From Streptomyces pyxinicus (GTDB taxonomy: Bacteria; Actinomycetota; Actinomycetes; Streptomycetales; Streptomycetaceae): 64,000 nt of DNA. The stretch covers positions 124,001-188,000 of the forward strand of contig NZ_JANUGP010000002.1 in NCBI RefSeq assembly GCF_024753135.1, read 5' to 3'. The translations under genes were made by a program, and so were the position numbers. This document shows positions 35,248-44,127 of this stretch, one piece after another (the first letter of the stretch is position 1; each line of letters starts with the position of its first letter). The notes below the pieces were generated by a model. It ran no database searches, was not told the origin of the DNA, and saw only the letters and a program-made list of their open reading frames with translations.

Positions 35248-36939
35248 ATGCAAACGCCCGCAGAAGCCCCGACCTACCTGGCGGCGGAGCTAAGACTCCC
35301 CACCAACTGGCTGGACTACACGATCCTGGCGATCTACTTCGTCGTCGTGCTCGGCATCGGGTTCGCGGCCCGGCGCTCGGTCAAGACCAGCCTCGACTTC
35401 TTCCTCTCCGGTCGCTCGCTGCCCGCCTGGATCACCGGCCTGGCCTTCATCTCCGCGAACCTGGCCGCCACCGAGATCCTGGGCATGGCCGCGAACAGTG
35501 CCCAGTACGGCGCCTACACCGTGCACTGGTACTGGATCGGCGCCATCCCCGCCATGGTCTTCCTCGGCCTGGTGATGATGCCCTTCTACTACGGCAGCAA
35601 GGTCCGGTCGGTCCCCGAGTTCCTGCTGCTGCGCTTCGACCGGGGCGCCCACCTGCTCAGCTCGATCCTGTTCGCCTTCGCCGCCATCCTGATCGCGGGC
35701 GTCAACCTCTACGCCCTCGCGATCGTCGTCGAGGCGCTGCTCGGCTGGCCGCAGTGGGTCGCCATCGTCGTCGCCGGCGCCTTCGTGCTCGCCTACATCA
35801 CCCTCGGCGGCCTGTCCTCGGCGATCTACAACGAGGTGCTCCAGTTCTTCGTGATCCTGGCCGCCCTCATCCCGATCACCATCCTCGGCCTGAAGAAGGT
35901 CGGCGGCTGGGACGGCCTGACCGACAAGCTCACCGCCACCCACGGCGGGAACTTCACCACCGCGTGGGGCGGCACCGGCATCGGCAGTACCAACCCGCTC
36001 GGCGCCAACTGGCTGACCATCGTGCTCGGCCTCGGCTTCGTGCTGTCTTTCGGCTACTGGACGACCAACTTCGCCGAGGTGCAGCGCGCCCTGTCCGCGA
36101 AGAACCTCTCCGCCGGACAGCGCACCCCGCTGATCGCGGCCTACCCGAAGATCTTCATCGTCTTCCTGGTGATGATCCCGGGCCTGGTCGCCGCCGCGCT
36201 CATCCCGAACTTCGGCACCGCCGCCTCCGGCTACCAGTACAACGACGCCATCCCCTACCTGATGCAGGAACTGCTGCCCAACGGCGTGCTCGGCATCGCG
36301 GTCACCGGTCTGCTGGCGGCCTTCATGGCGGGCATGGCGGCGAACGTGTCGTCGTTCAACACGGTCTTCACGAACGACATCTGGGCCAAGTACGTGAAGC
36401 GCGGCCAGGAGGACGCCTACTACGTCCGCTTCGGCCGGCTGATCACCGTGATCGGCGTCTGCGCGTCCGTCGGCACGGCGTTCCTGGCGTCGTCGTTCTC
36501 GAACATCATGAGCTACCTCCAGACGCTGTTCTCCTTCTTCAACGTGCCGATGTTCGTGGTCTTCATCGTCGGCATGTTCTGGAAGCGGGCGTCCGCCAAG
36601 TCCGGCTTCTGGGGCCTGCTCGCCGGCACCACCGCGGCGATGGTCAACTACTTCGTGTTCTACAAGAAGGGGATCATCTCCCTCCCCTCCGACCAGGGCG
36701 CCAACTTCGTCTCCGCGATCGCCGGGTTCGTCGCCGGCGCGGTCGTGATGTTCGCCGTCTCCCTGTTCACCAAGCCCAAGCCGGTGGCCGAACTCCAGGG
36801 GCTGGTCTACGGCACCCGGTCCCCCGGCATGTCCGAGGCGCCCGCCGCGGGCGACGACGCCTGGTACCGCAGGCCCGCCCTGCTGGGCTGGGGCGCGGTC
36901 GCCCTGGCCGCCGTCTGCTACATCCCGTTCTCGTTCTGA
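35248..36939 (+). CDS. Sodium:solute symporter, probable galactose/glucose (SGLT-like) transporter
   Basis: This 563-residue SSS-family protein has about fourteen helices. The early segment FISANLAATEILGMAANSAQYG and the later GGLSSAIYNEVLQFF match sugar transporters of the vSGLT type rather than acetate carriers. The last matched segment, VFIVGMFWKRASAKSGFWGL, also occurs in sugar members. Its divergence from galTEK and shared regulatory region suggest galactose uptake. The ATG at 35248 has only a weak ribosome site (GAAGCGAG). A two-helix protein follows 21 bp later and may be an accessory subunit. Confidence 0.88.
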   Translation: MQTPAEAPTYLAAELRLPTNWLDYTILAIYFVVVLGIGFAARRSVKTSLDFFLSGRSLPAWITGLAFISANLAATEILGMAANSAQYGAYTVHWYWIGAIPAMVFLGLVMMPFYYGSKVRSVPEFLLLRFDRGAHLLSSILFAFAAILIAGVNLYALAIVVEALLGWPQWVAIVVAGAFVLAYITLGGLSSAIYNEVLQFFVILAALIPITILGLKKVGGWDGLTDKLTATHGGNFTTAWGGTGIGSTNPLGANWLTIVLGLGFVLSFGYWTTNFAEVQRALSAKNLSAGQRTPLIAAYPKIFIVFLVMIPGLVAAALIPNFGTAASGYQYNDAIPYLMQELLPNGVLGIAVTGLLAAFMAGMAANVSSFNTVFTNDIWAKYVKRGQEDAYYVRFGRLITVIGVCASVGTAFLASSFSNIMSYLQTLFSFFNVPMFVVFIVGMFWKRASAKSGFWGLLAGTTAAMVNYFVFYKKGIISLPSDQGANFVSAIAGFVAGAVVMFAVSLFTKPKPVAELQGLVYGTRSPGMSEAPAAGDDAWYRRPALLGWGAVALAAVCYIPFSF

Positions 36940-36960
36940 TCGCGGGAGGATGAGGAAACC

Positions 36961-37287
36961 ATGACCGAGAACCCCGACCGCCGACCCGAGTCCGCGGGCT
37001 ACTCCGAGTACGACGTCCAGCGCGAGGTCACCGAGCTGGAGGGCAGGTCCGCGACCGCGGCACGCATCTTCGACCTGCGCCGGATCATCGGCGGCCTGTT
37101 CGTGCTGTACGGCGTCATCGTCACGATCACCGGCATCACCGACTCCCAGTCCGCCATCGACAAGGCGCAGGGCGTCAACATCAACCTGTGGACCGGGATC
37201 GGGATGCTGCTGCTGGGCGTCTTCTTCCTGGCCTGGCTGAAGCTGCGCCCGACGGTCGTCTCCGACGGCTCGGCCGACGAGGAGTGA
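36961..37287 (+). CDS. Small two-helix membrane protein co-transcribed with the sugar symporter
   Basis: This 108-residue protein has a hydrophilic, acidic N-terminus of about 40 residues. Two membrane helices follow, IIGGLFVLYGVIVTITGI (about residues 42-60) and a second near residues 78-97. It begins 21 bp after the symporter stop with GGGAGGATGAGG in front of the ATG, so it is in the same transcript. I do not recognise the family. Small partners of this type occur with SSS transporters, but a role is inference. Confidence 0.75.
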   Translation: MTENPDRRPESAGYSEYDVQREVTELEGRSATAARIFDLRRIIGGLFVLYGVIVTITGITDSQSAIDKAQGVNINLWTGIGMLLLGVFFLAWLKLRPTVVSDGSADEE

Positions 37288-37315
37288 GGGCCGGCTTCCC
37301 GGGCGCGGGCGCGTG

Positions 37316-37480
37316 GGGGCTGGTCGCGCAGTTCCCCGCGCCCCTACGGGGCACGGCCCCGGCTACCCCGTCCGACAGAACCCGGCGCCCGGCTTCATCG
37401 CCCGTGACAGGCCCTCCACCTGGTGCGGGTCCGTCGGGGCCGGTCGCGCAGTTCCCCGCGCCCCTACGGGGCGCGGCCCC
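37316..37480. repeat. Two copies of a common Streptomyces intergenic repeat, 120 bp apart
   Basis: Copies at 37316-37360 and 37436-37480 are nearly identical over 45 bp. They share the core GCGCAGTTCCCCGCGCCCCT, followed by a hairpin stem of the type GCGCCCC/GGGGCGC. The core is widespread between Streptomyces genes as a small hairpin element, probably acting in termination. Here the pair also contains a 26-bp near-duplicate of the 3' end of the converging LuxR gene (37480-37505 versus 37504-37530). Confidence 0.7.
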
Positions 37481-37509
37481 CGTCCACTCCGTGCGGTAGG
37501 AGCCCCCGT

Positions 37510-38187
37510 CTACTCCGTACGGTAGGAGCCCGCGCGGTCCAGGAGGCCGGTGCGGGCCGCGAGGGCCGCTGCCTCCAGGCGGGAGCCGACGCCCAGTTTC
37601 ATCAGGACCCGCTGCACATGGGTGCGGGCGGTGCTGGGGGCGATGCCCATGCCGGCCGCGATCACCCGGGTGTCCTCACCGTCGGCCACCCGGACCAGCA
37701 CCTCGACCTCACGCGGCGTGAGCATCTCCAGCAGCCGCTGCGCCTCGTCGTCGGGCTGGGCGGCGGGGTTGAGCAGATCACCGAAGGCGCCCTGGAGCAG
37801 TTGCGGCGCCACCGCCGCCTCGCCCGCCCGGGCCTTCATCATGGCCCGCTCGACGCCCTCGATCCGCTCGTCGTGCCGCACATACCCGGACGCACCCGCC
37901 GCGAACGCCGCCGCGATCCCGCGCGGTGACGGCACGGGTCCCAGCACCAGCACCGCCACCTGCGGGCGCTCCCGCTTGATCTTCACCACCGGGTCGAAGA
38001 TCCCCGGCTCGGCCGGCGCCGCCGTACCCAGCAGGCACACCTCCGGTGCCCGCGCGATCACCAGGTCCGCCGCACCGGCGGCCGGCGCCGCCGCGGCCAG
38101 TACCCGGTGCCCGCGCAGCTTGAGGGCCGACGCCAGCGCTTCCGCGAGCAGGCGATGGTCGTCCACGACCACGAGCCGTACTCCCAT
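37510..38187 (-). CDS. LuxR-type regulator with degenerate receiver (no phospho-aspartate)
   Basis: This 225-residue protein looks like a NarL-type response regulator, with an N-terminal receiver fold (LVVVDDHRLLAEALASALK) and a C-terminal GerE helix-turn-helix (LTPREVEVLVRVADGEDTRV, then STARTHVQRVLMKLGVGS). At the phospho-acceptor position it has Gly54 (EVCLLGTAAP). The conserved lysine is replaced by arginine (GYVRHDER). It should therefore not be switched by phosphorylation and may instead respond to a ligand or protein partner. Its ATG follows GGGGGG. It resembles the regulator at 30369-31133, which keeps its aspartate, so the two may be an old duplication. Confidence 0.85.
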   Translation of the reverse strand: MGVRLVVVDDHRLLAEALASALKLRGHRVLAAAAPAAGAADLVIARAPEVCLLGTAAPAEPGIFDPVVKIKRERPQVAVLVLGPVPSPRGIAAAFAAGASGYVRHDERIEGVERAMMKARAGEAAVAPQLLQGAFGDLLNPAAQPDDEAQRLLEMLTPREVEVLVRVADGEDTRVIAAGMGIAPSTARTHVQRVLMKLGVGSRLEAAALAARTGLLDRAGSYRTE

Positions 38188-38365
38188 AGAACCCCCCAGT
38201 CCCCCGACGGATGCCCCACTATGGACGCCCGCCGGTCCTCAAGGACAGAGGGCCCCCCGGCACCCGTCCTTCATGCCCCCGGAAGCTACACGCTTGTTCG
38301 ACCTCGCGCCGCCCGTATCTCGGTATGTCAGTCCTTCGGGGGAGGCGGGCGGTATGGCCGGCCCG

Positions 38366-40135
38366 TCAGCCGTCCGTACCGAACGCCATGACGAGGTACT
38401 CCTTGTCGGACCCGGACGTGTACGGCTTGTGCGCGTACACGGCCGACATGTACAGCCGTCCGCGCGCGTACCGCATCTCCGCGTACTCCGGCAGCAGTTT
38501 GGTCTCGGCGTTGCGCACGCTCGGCGTGGCCGGGTTCTCCAGCAGCCTGGTCTCCTTGAAGCCGGCGCCGCCGAGGCTGACGATCTGTCCGCCCTTGTTG
38601 TACGGCGGCTGCTTGTAGGCGAGCAGACTGGCGCCGTCCATGCGCAGCGGGGAGAGCGTGTAGTTGTCACCGGCCTCCGCACGCTGGCCGGTCTGCTTGC
38701 CGGTCTTCAGGTCGAAGGCGATGATCTCGTTGGTCCTGCCGTACGACTCGCCCTTGCCCTCGTGCTCCACGGTCGGCAGGAACAGCCTGCCGTCGCCGGC
38801 GACGACCTCGTTGCAGCCGTCGATGCGCGAGTTGCCGTCGCAGCGACCCCCGTAGGTGTCGTCGGGGGCGGGGATGCGGGCGAGCAGCCGGCCGGTTCTG
38901 CCGTCGATGGAGAAGTAGTCCCGGACGTTGGTGCCCTTGCCCGCGACCACCAGCGGGTCCGTGGAGACGAGGGCGGCGTAGTCGACGCCGTCGGGCATCC
39001 GGTACTCGGAGATCACCTTCCCGCTCTTCGGGTCGATGGTCTGGATGTGCAGCTGCGGGTTGTCGTACGCGCCGCACCGGCGCACCGCCACCAGTCTGGC
39101 GCCGCCGCCGTAGCCGTCGTCACGGCAGCTGTCACCGGGCTTCGGCTGCCACAGCGACGCACCGGAGTCGACGTCGAACGCGGCGCCGCCACTGGTGCCG
39201 CCGACCGCGACGGTGTGCTGGGAGACCGTCACGTCCTGGAGGCTGACCGGGTAGTCACCGGACTTGACCGTCTTCGTCCACAGCTTCTTGCCCGCGTCGA
39301 GGTCGATCGCGGCGACCTGGGTGCATCCGGCGGAGGAGTTCTTCGCGGGCATCCTCGGCTGGAAGACGACCGCCGTCTTGTCGTCCTCGGTGACGTGGTC
39401 GCTGGCCGAGCACACCGGGCCCGGCAGCTTGACCGTCCACAGCTTGGTGCCCTTGGCCGGGTCGTAGCCGACGATCTCGGCGATGCCGCTCTTCGCGTAC
39501 ACCTTGTCCGTCAGCCACGAGCCGGAGGTGACGACGGTGTCGTCCGTCTTCGGCAGCGGCACCTGGAACAGCACCCGGGAGGCCGGGTCGGACGGCGCCT
39601 TCTCCGTGCCGCCACCGCCGCTCGTGTCCCCGGAGCCGGAGCCGCCCTTGCCGCCGCCGGAGGAGGCGGTGCCGTGCCGCGTGCCGTCGTCCCCGGAGGA
39701 CTTGGCGTACAGGACGCCGCCGCCGACGATCAGCGCGATGGCGACGACCGCCGCGACGACGATGAACAGCGCGGTGTTGTTCCGTCCGCCGCCCGGTGCC
39801 GGGTGCGGCCGCATCGGCACGGTGGGCTGCTGGCCCGGGTAGCCGTAGCCCGGCTGCGGGTACGGGTTCTGCGGCTGCCCGCCGTACGGGGGCTGGGTGG
39901 CGTACGGGGGCTGGGTGGCGTACGGGTTCTGCTGCGGGCCGGGGTAGCCGTAGCCGGGCCCGGGAGGCGTCTGCGGGTAGCCGTAACCGGGGCCCGGCTG
40001 CGGGTAGCCGTAACCGGGGCCCGACGGTGGTGCGGGCGGGCCGGCGGGGGGCGGGGGCGGTGTGGCCGGCTGGTCCTGGGGGCCGGTGCCTCCCTGCGGG
40101 GGCTGGTTCGGCGGCGGTGGGGGCGGCTGGGTCAT
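38366..40135 (-). CDS. Membrane-anchored PQQ-like beta-propeller protein (paralogue 1)
   Basis: This 589-residue protein has a cytoplasmic N-terminus of about 115 residues made of proline-, tyrosine- and glycine-rich repeats (PGYGYPQ type). One membrane helix follows at about residues 122-145, then a Ser/Gly linker and an exported beta-propeller of PQQ-like repeats. Typical strands are VYAKSGIAEIVGYDPAKGTK and TVSQHTVAVGGTSGGAAFDV. Such proteins act in envelope assembly or sensing; no enzyme motif is visible. ATG at 40135 follows GAGGTG. It lies 78 bp downstream of a close paralogue on the same strand. Confidence 0.8.
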   Translation of the reverse strand: MTQPPPPPPNQPPQGGTGPQDQPATPPPPPAGPPAPPSGPGYGYPQPGPGYGYPQTPPGPGYGYPGPQQNPYATQPPYATQPPYGGQPQNPYPQPGYGYPGQQPTVPMRPHPAPGGGRNNTALFIVVAAVVAIALIVGGGVLYAKSSGDDGTRHGTASSGGGKGGSGSGDTSGGGGTEKAPSDPASRVLFQVPLPKTDDTVVTSGSWLTDKVYAKSGIAEIVGYDPAKGTKLWTVKLPGPVCSASDHVTEDDKTAVVFQPRMPAKNSSAGCTQVAAIDLDAGKKLWTKTVKSGDYPVSLQDVTVSQHTVAVGGTSGGAAFDVDSGASLWQPKPGDSCRDDGYGGGARLVAVRRCGAYDNPQLHIQTIDPKSGKVISEYRMPDGVDYAALVSTDPLVVAGKGTNVRDYFSIDGRTGRLLARIPAPDDTYGGRCDGNSRIDGCNEVVAGDGRLFLPTVEHEGKGESYGRTNEIIAFDLKTGKQTGQRAEAGDNYTLSPLRMDGASLLAYKQPPYNKGGQIVSLGGAGFKETRLLENPATPSVRNAETKLLPEYAEMRYARGRLYMSAVYAHKPYTSGSDKEYLVMAFGTDG

Positions 40136-40212
40136 GGGAGCGGACACCTCGGGGAAGCGGCTGAGGGCGTAAAGGGGCAGGGGGCGGAGCGCGACGGGGC
40201 CTTGTGTCCGGC

Positions 40213-41955
40213 TCAGTTGCCGAAGGCCATCATCAGCTTCTCCTTGCTGTCGTCGTTGCCGGACAGCCGCCCGGCGGAGATGTAGAACCGCCCGTCGGCC
40301 CAGTCGACCTGGCCGCTGTAGAAGGTGTTCTCGATCCGGGCGGTGCCCTGCGGGTTCTGGAGCAGCTTGGTCGTGGTGTGGGAGGAGCCGGTGAGCGGGA
40401 CGGACACCACCTGGCCGCCCGCGTCGTACGACGGCTGCACATAGGCGATGAGCTTGCCACCCTGCACCTTGATCGGCACCATCGGCTCGGCGGCCGGGGA
40501 CTTGACCCGCCACTTCGCCTTGCCGTCGGAGAGGCTGATCGCGACGATCTCGTTGGCGCTGCCGACGGTGCTGGTGGGCAGGTAGAGCGTGTCGGCGTCG
40601 GCCGCGACGCCCTGGCAGCCCTGGAGGGCGCGCTGGAGGACCGCCCAGCCGCAGCTGGAGGCGAACTTCTCGTCGACCTTCACCTCGGAGCGGAAGTTGC
40701 CGTCCTTGGTGAAGGTGGTGATGTTCCAGGCCTTCTTGTCCTGGTTGGTCAGGTAGACCACGAGCGGGTCGACGGAGTACGTCCGCGCCACCCGCCAGCC
40801 CTTCTTGACCGGGTCGGTCCACCGCACCTTGCCGGTGGCGGGGTCGAGTTCGGAGATCTCGTCGTGTTCCTTGGCCGTGCCGGCGGCGCAGGAGGCCACC
40901 TGCACGAGCCGTCCGGTGCCGCCCGCGAACGCGGTCGGGAAGCAGGCCGCGCCGTACTTCTTCTTGTCGTACAGCTCCTTGCCGGTCTCGATGTCATACG
41001 CCGTGCCCGACTGCGACCGGCCCACCATCAGCGTCCGGCCGCTCACGGACAGCTCGACATCGAGCGTGCTGTCGAACAGTTCGCCGTCGGCGACCTCGGC
41101 GTGCCAGCCCTTCGTGCCGGTCGCCAGGTCGAGCTGCTGGAGCTGGTTGCACTTGGCCCGTGAGGTCGCGCCGTCCATGTACGCCACGACGATCTTGCCG
41201 TCAGCCGACTGGTACGGGGTGGCCGCGCAGATCTTCTGCGGGAAGTCGACGGGTCCCCACGCGGCGCCGCCACTGGCGGGTTCGTAGGCGAAGACCTGCT
41301 TGTACGCCGCCTTCACCGCGGCCTTGCCGGTGATCCACATGCCGGGCGCGTCCGCGCCGGAACCCGGGGCGTCCGGGGCCGACTTGTACCAGAGCACCTT
41401 GGCCTCGCCGGACTTCCGGCCCTCGTTGAGGTTCTCGGGGTCCTCCCCGCCGCCGCTGCCGCCGGACGCGTTCGGGGACGCGGAGGAGGACTGCTTGGCG
41501 TCGTCGCTCCGCCCGGCGACGGGCTTCTTCCCGCCGCCGTCGTCGTCACCACCGCCGGTCAGCGCGAGGACGGTGCCGCCGATGACGAGCAGCGCGGCCA
41601 CGGCGGCGCCGACGATCAGCGCGGTCTTCTTCCGGCCGCCACCAGGGCCACCAGGGCCACCAGGACCGCCGGCGGAGGGCCCGCCGGGGTAGGGGCCGCC
41701 GGGGTAGGGCGGCTGCTGCGGATAGCCCGGGTAGCCGTAACCGGGCGGCTGGGGCAGCGGGGGCGGCGTGCCGTAGGGGCCGGGGCCGGGCTGCTGCGGG
41801 TAGCCGGGGCCCGGCTGGGGCGGCGGGGGTGCCTGGGGGGCGCCGAAGCCACCCTGGGCCGGTGGCGGCGGGGGACCGAATCCCCCGCCCTGCGGCGGCG
41901 TGCCGGGCGGTGCTCCGTAGCCGTCGTGCGGCGGCTGGTCGGGCGGCTGAGTCAT
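40213..41955 (-). CDS. Membrane-anchored PQQ-like beta-propeller protein (paralogue 2)
   Basis: This 580-residue protein repeats the plan of its neighbour. It has a Pro/Gly/Tyr-rich cytoplasmic head of about 105 residues and a helix KKTALIVGAAVAALLVIGGT at about residues 108-130. A short acidic and serine-rich linker leads to an extracytoplasmic propeller with AYDIETGKELYDKKKYG and ISLSDGKAKWRVKSPAAEP blade strands. Both paralogues end in a similar MAFGN/MAFGT tail, which supports duplication. ATG at 41955 follows GGGGGAAG. The function is not known; the cytoplasmic repeats may bind a partner. Confidence 0.82.
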   Translation of the reverse strand: MTQPPDQPPHDGYGAPPGTPPQGGGFGPPPPPAQGGFGAPQAPPPPQPGPGYPQQPGPGPYGTPPPLPQPPGYGYPGYPQQPPYPGGPYPGGPSAGGPGGPGGPGGGRKKTALIVGAAVAALLVIGGTVLALTGGGDDDGGGKKPVAGRSDDAKQSSSASPNASGGSGGGEDPENLNEGRKSGEAKVLWYKSAPDAPGSGADAPGMWITGKAAVKAAYKQVFAYEPASGGAAWGPVDFPQKICAATPYQSADGKIVVAYMDGATSRAKCNQLQQLDLATGTKGWHAEVADGELFDSTLDVELSVSGRTLMVGRSQSGTAYDIETGKELYDKKKYGAACFPTAFAGGTGRLVQVASCAAGTAKEHDEISELDPATGKVRWTDPVKKGWRVARTYSVDPLVVYLTNQDKKAWNITTFTKDGNFRSEVKVDEKFASSCGWAVLQRALQGCQGVAADADTLYLPTSTVGSANEIVAISLSDGKAKWRVKSPAAEPMVPIKVQGGKLIAYVQPSYDAGGQVVSVPLTGSSHTTTKLLQNPQGTARIENTFYSGQVDWADGRFYISAGRLSGNDDSKEKLMMAFGN

Positions 41956-42059
41956 CAGCGTTCTTCCCCCTCGTTCACTGATTTTTAGCCACGCCCCGAG
42001 GTTCCCGAGGGACCCAAGGACGTATTCAGAGAGTTCTCAGACGGCTCTTTCTACCACCC

Positions 42060-42081
42060 GGCACCGACAGCCCACGGTGCC
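42060..42081 (-). terminator. Weak hairpin downstream of the ABC-F gene
   Basis: A 7-bp stem (42060-42066 and 42075-42081) with an 8-base loop lies about 100 bp past the ABC-F stop. No gene is supported in 41956-42179. Confidence 0.35.
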
Positions 42082-42179
42082 GCGTTCGCCGCTGTACCCA
42101 AGGGAGAACCGGCCTGTGATGCGGCCGTTACGCGCCCTCGTACTCCTGCCCGCCCTGCGCGCCGAGCTGGTACGCCTCG

Positions 42180-43988
42180 CTACGCGTCCTCCGCCAATTC
42201 CAGCCAGCGCATCTCCAGTTCCTCCCGCTCCCCGGCGAGATCGCGCAGCTTGGCGTCCAGTTCGGCCACCTTCGCGAAGTCGGTCGCGTTGTCGGCGATC
42301 TGGGTGTGCAGCTTGGCCTCCTTCTCGGAGACCTTGTCCAACTGGCGCTCGATCTTCTGGAGTTCCTTCTTGGCGGCGCGCTGGTCGGCGGCGCTCTTCT
42401 CCGTCGTGGCCGGCTTGGGCGTCGCGGCGGCGGTCTGCGCGGCGGCCGCCTCCTCCATCCGCCGGCGCCGCTCCAGGTACTCGTCGATACCGCGCGGCAG
42501 CATCCGCAGGGCGCCGTCGCCGAGCAGGGCGAAGACGCGGTCCGTGGTCCGCTCGACGAAGAAGCGGTCGTGGGAGATGACGACCATGGAGCCGGGCCAG
42601 CCGTCGAGGACGTCCTCCAGCTGGGTGAGGGTCTCGATGTCGAGGTCGTTGGTGGGCTCGTCCAGGAAGAGGACGTTGGGCTCGTCCATCAGCAGCCGCA
42701 GCAGCTGGAGCCGGCGGCGCTCACCGCCGGAGAGGTCGCCGACCGGCGTCCACTGCTTCTCCTTGCCGAAGCCGAACGTCTCGCAGAGCTGGCCGGCGGT
42801 CATCTCGCGCCCCTTGCCGAGGTCGACGCGCTCGCGGACGCGCTGCACCGCCTCCAGGACCCGCCAGGTGGGGTCGAGTTCGGCGACCTCCTGGGAGAGG
42901 TAGGCGAGCTTCACGGTCCGGCCCACGGCGATGCGTCCGCCGACCGGCTGCTCCTCGCCCGCGCTGCGGGCGGCGTCGGCCATGGCGCGCAGCAGCGAGG
43001 TCTTGCCGGCGCCGTTGACGCCGACGAGGCCGATGCGGTCGCCCGGCCCGAGCTGCCAGGTGAGGTGCTTGAGCAGCACCTTGGGGCCGGCCTGGACGGT
43101 GACGTCCTCCAGGTCGAAGACGGTCTTGCCGAGACGCGAGGAGGCGAACTTCATCAGCTCGCTGCTGTCGCGAGGCGGCGGCACGTCCGCGATCAGCTCG
43201 TTGGCGGCCTCGACCCGGAAGCGCGGCTTGGAGGTACGGGCGGGCGCACCGCGCCGCAGCCAGGCCAGCTCCTTGCGGATCAGGTTCTGCCGCTTGGTCT
43301 CCTCGGTGGCGGCGATGCGTTCGCGCTCGGCACGGGCGAAGACGTAGTCGGAGTAGCCGCCCTCGTACTCGTACACGTCGCCGCGCTGCACGTCCCACAT
43401 GCGGGTGCTGACCTGGTCGAGGAACCAGCGGTCGTGGGTGACGCACACCAGCGCCGAGCGCCGGTTGCGCAGGTGCTCGGCCAGCCAGGCGATGCCCTCG
43501 ACGTCGAGGTGGTTGGTGGGCTCGTCCAGGACGAGCAGGTCCTGCTCCTCGATGAGCAGCTTGGCCAGGGCGATCCGGCGCCGCTCGCCACCGGACAGCG
43601 GCCCGATGACGGTGTCCAGCCCCTTGGGGAAGCCCGGCAGGTCGAGCCCCCCGAACAGTCCGGTCAGCACGTCCCTGACCTTGGCGTTGCCCGCCCACTC
43701 GTGGTCGGCCATGTCGCCGATGACCTCGTGCCGGACGGTGGCGGCGGGGTCGAGGGAGTCGTGCTGGGTGAGGACGCCGAGCCGCAGCCCGCCGGAGTGC
43801 GTGATCCGCCCGGTGTCGGCCTCCTCCAGCTTGGCGAGCATCCGGATGAGGGTGGTCTTGCCGTCGCCGTTGCGCCCGACGACCCCGATCCGGTCCCCTT
43901 CCGACACACCGAGCGAGACGCCGTCCAGCAGGGCACGGGTGCCGTACACCTTGCTGACGTTCTCGACATTGACCAGGTTGACGGCCAT
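42180..43988 (-). CDS. ABC-F family ATPase, Uup-like
   Basis: This 602-residue soluble protein has two ABC ATPase domains without membrane segments. The first has Walker A GRNGDGKTT and signature LSGGERRRIALAKLL. The second has GVNGAGKTS and LSGGERRRLQLLRLL, and both have DEPTNHLD/DEPTNDLD. The linker between them is the P-site interaction motif region. The C-terminal 80 residues form a charged coiled coil (KKELQKIERQLDKVSEKEAK), typical of Uup rather than EttA. ABC-F proteins act on ribosomes, and Uup is also linked to DNA branch handling. ATG at 43988 follows GGAG. The Asp in the first Walker A is a variant of the usual Ala/Ser. Confidence 0.9.
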   Translation of the reverse strand: MAVNLVNVENVSKVYGTRALLDGVSLGVSEGDRIGVVGRNGDGKTTLIRMLAKLEEADTGRITHSGGLRLGVLTQHDSLDPAATVRHEVIGDMADHEWAGNAKVRDVLTGLFGGLDLPGFPKGLDTVIGPLSGGERRRIALAKLLIEEQDLLVLDEPTNHLDVEGIAWLAEHLRNRRSALVCVTHDRWFLDQVSTRMWDVQRGDVYEYEGGYSDYVFARAERERIAATEETKRQNLIRKELAWLRRGAPARTSKPRFRVEAANELIADVPPPRDSSELMKFASSRLGKTVFDLEDVTVQAGPKVLLKHLTWQLGPGDRIGLVGVNGAGKTSLLRAMADAARSAGEEQPVGGRIAVGRTVKLAYLSQEVAELDPTWRVLEAVQRVRERVDLGKGREMTAGQLCETFGFGKEKQWTPVGDLSGGERRRLQLLRLLMDEPNVLFLDEPTNDLDIETLTQLEDVLDGWPGSMVVISHDRFFVERTTDRVFALLGDGALRMLPRGIDEYLERRRRMEEAAAAQTAAATPKPATTEKSAADQRAAKKELQKIERQLDKVSEKEAKLHTQIADNATDFAKVAELDAKLRDLAGEREELEMRWLELAEDA

Positions 43989-44127
43989 TTCACTCCTGCA
44001 CGGCGGGGATCGGTCAGCCTTCAAGCGTAGGCCCTCCGGGGCGGGGGGCGGCGCGCGAGGGGTTCGTCACTCTTTGTGATGACGTGACCGGTACCGGACC
44101 CGTTGCCCGGCGGACGTGCCGGAGGAT

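Noticed and set aside
37316..37480. Insertion sequence remnant
   Set aside because: The copies lack terminal repeats of an IS and any transposase fragment; the core is a common small Streptomyces intergenic hairpin.
42077..42580. Arginine/proline-rich open frame upstream of and overlapping the ABC-F gene
   Set aside because: It is antisense over most of its length to the ABC-F coding region and has no motifs.
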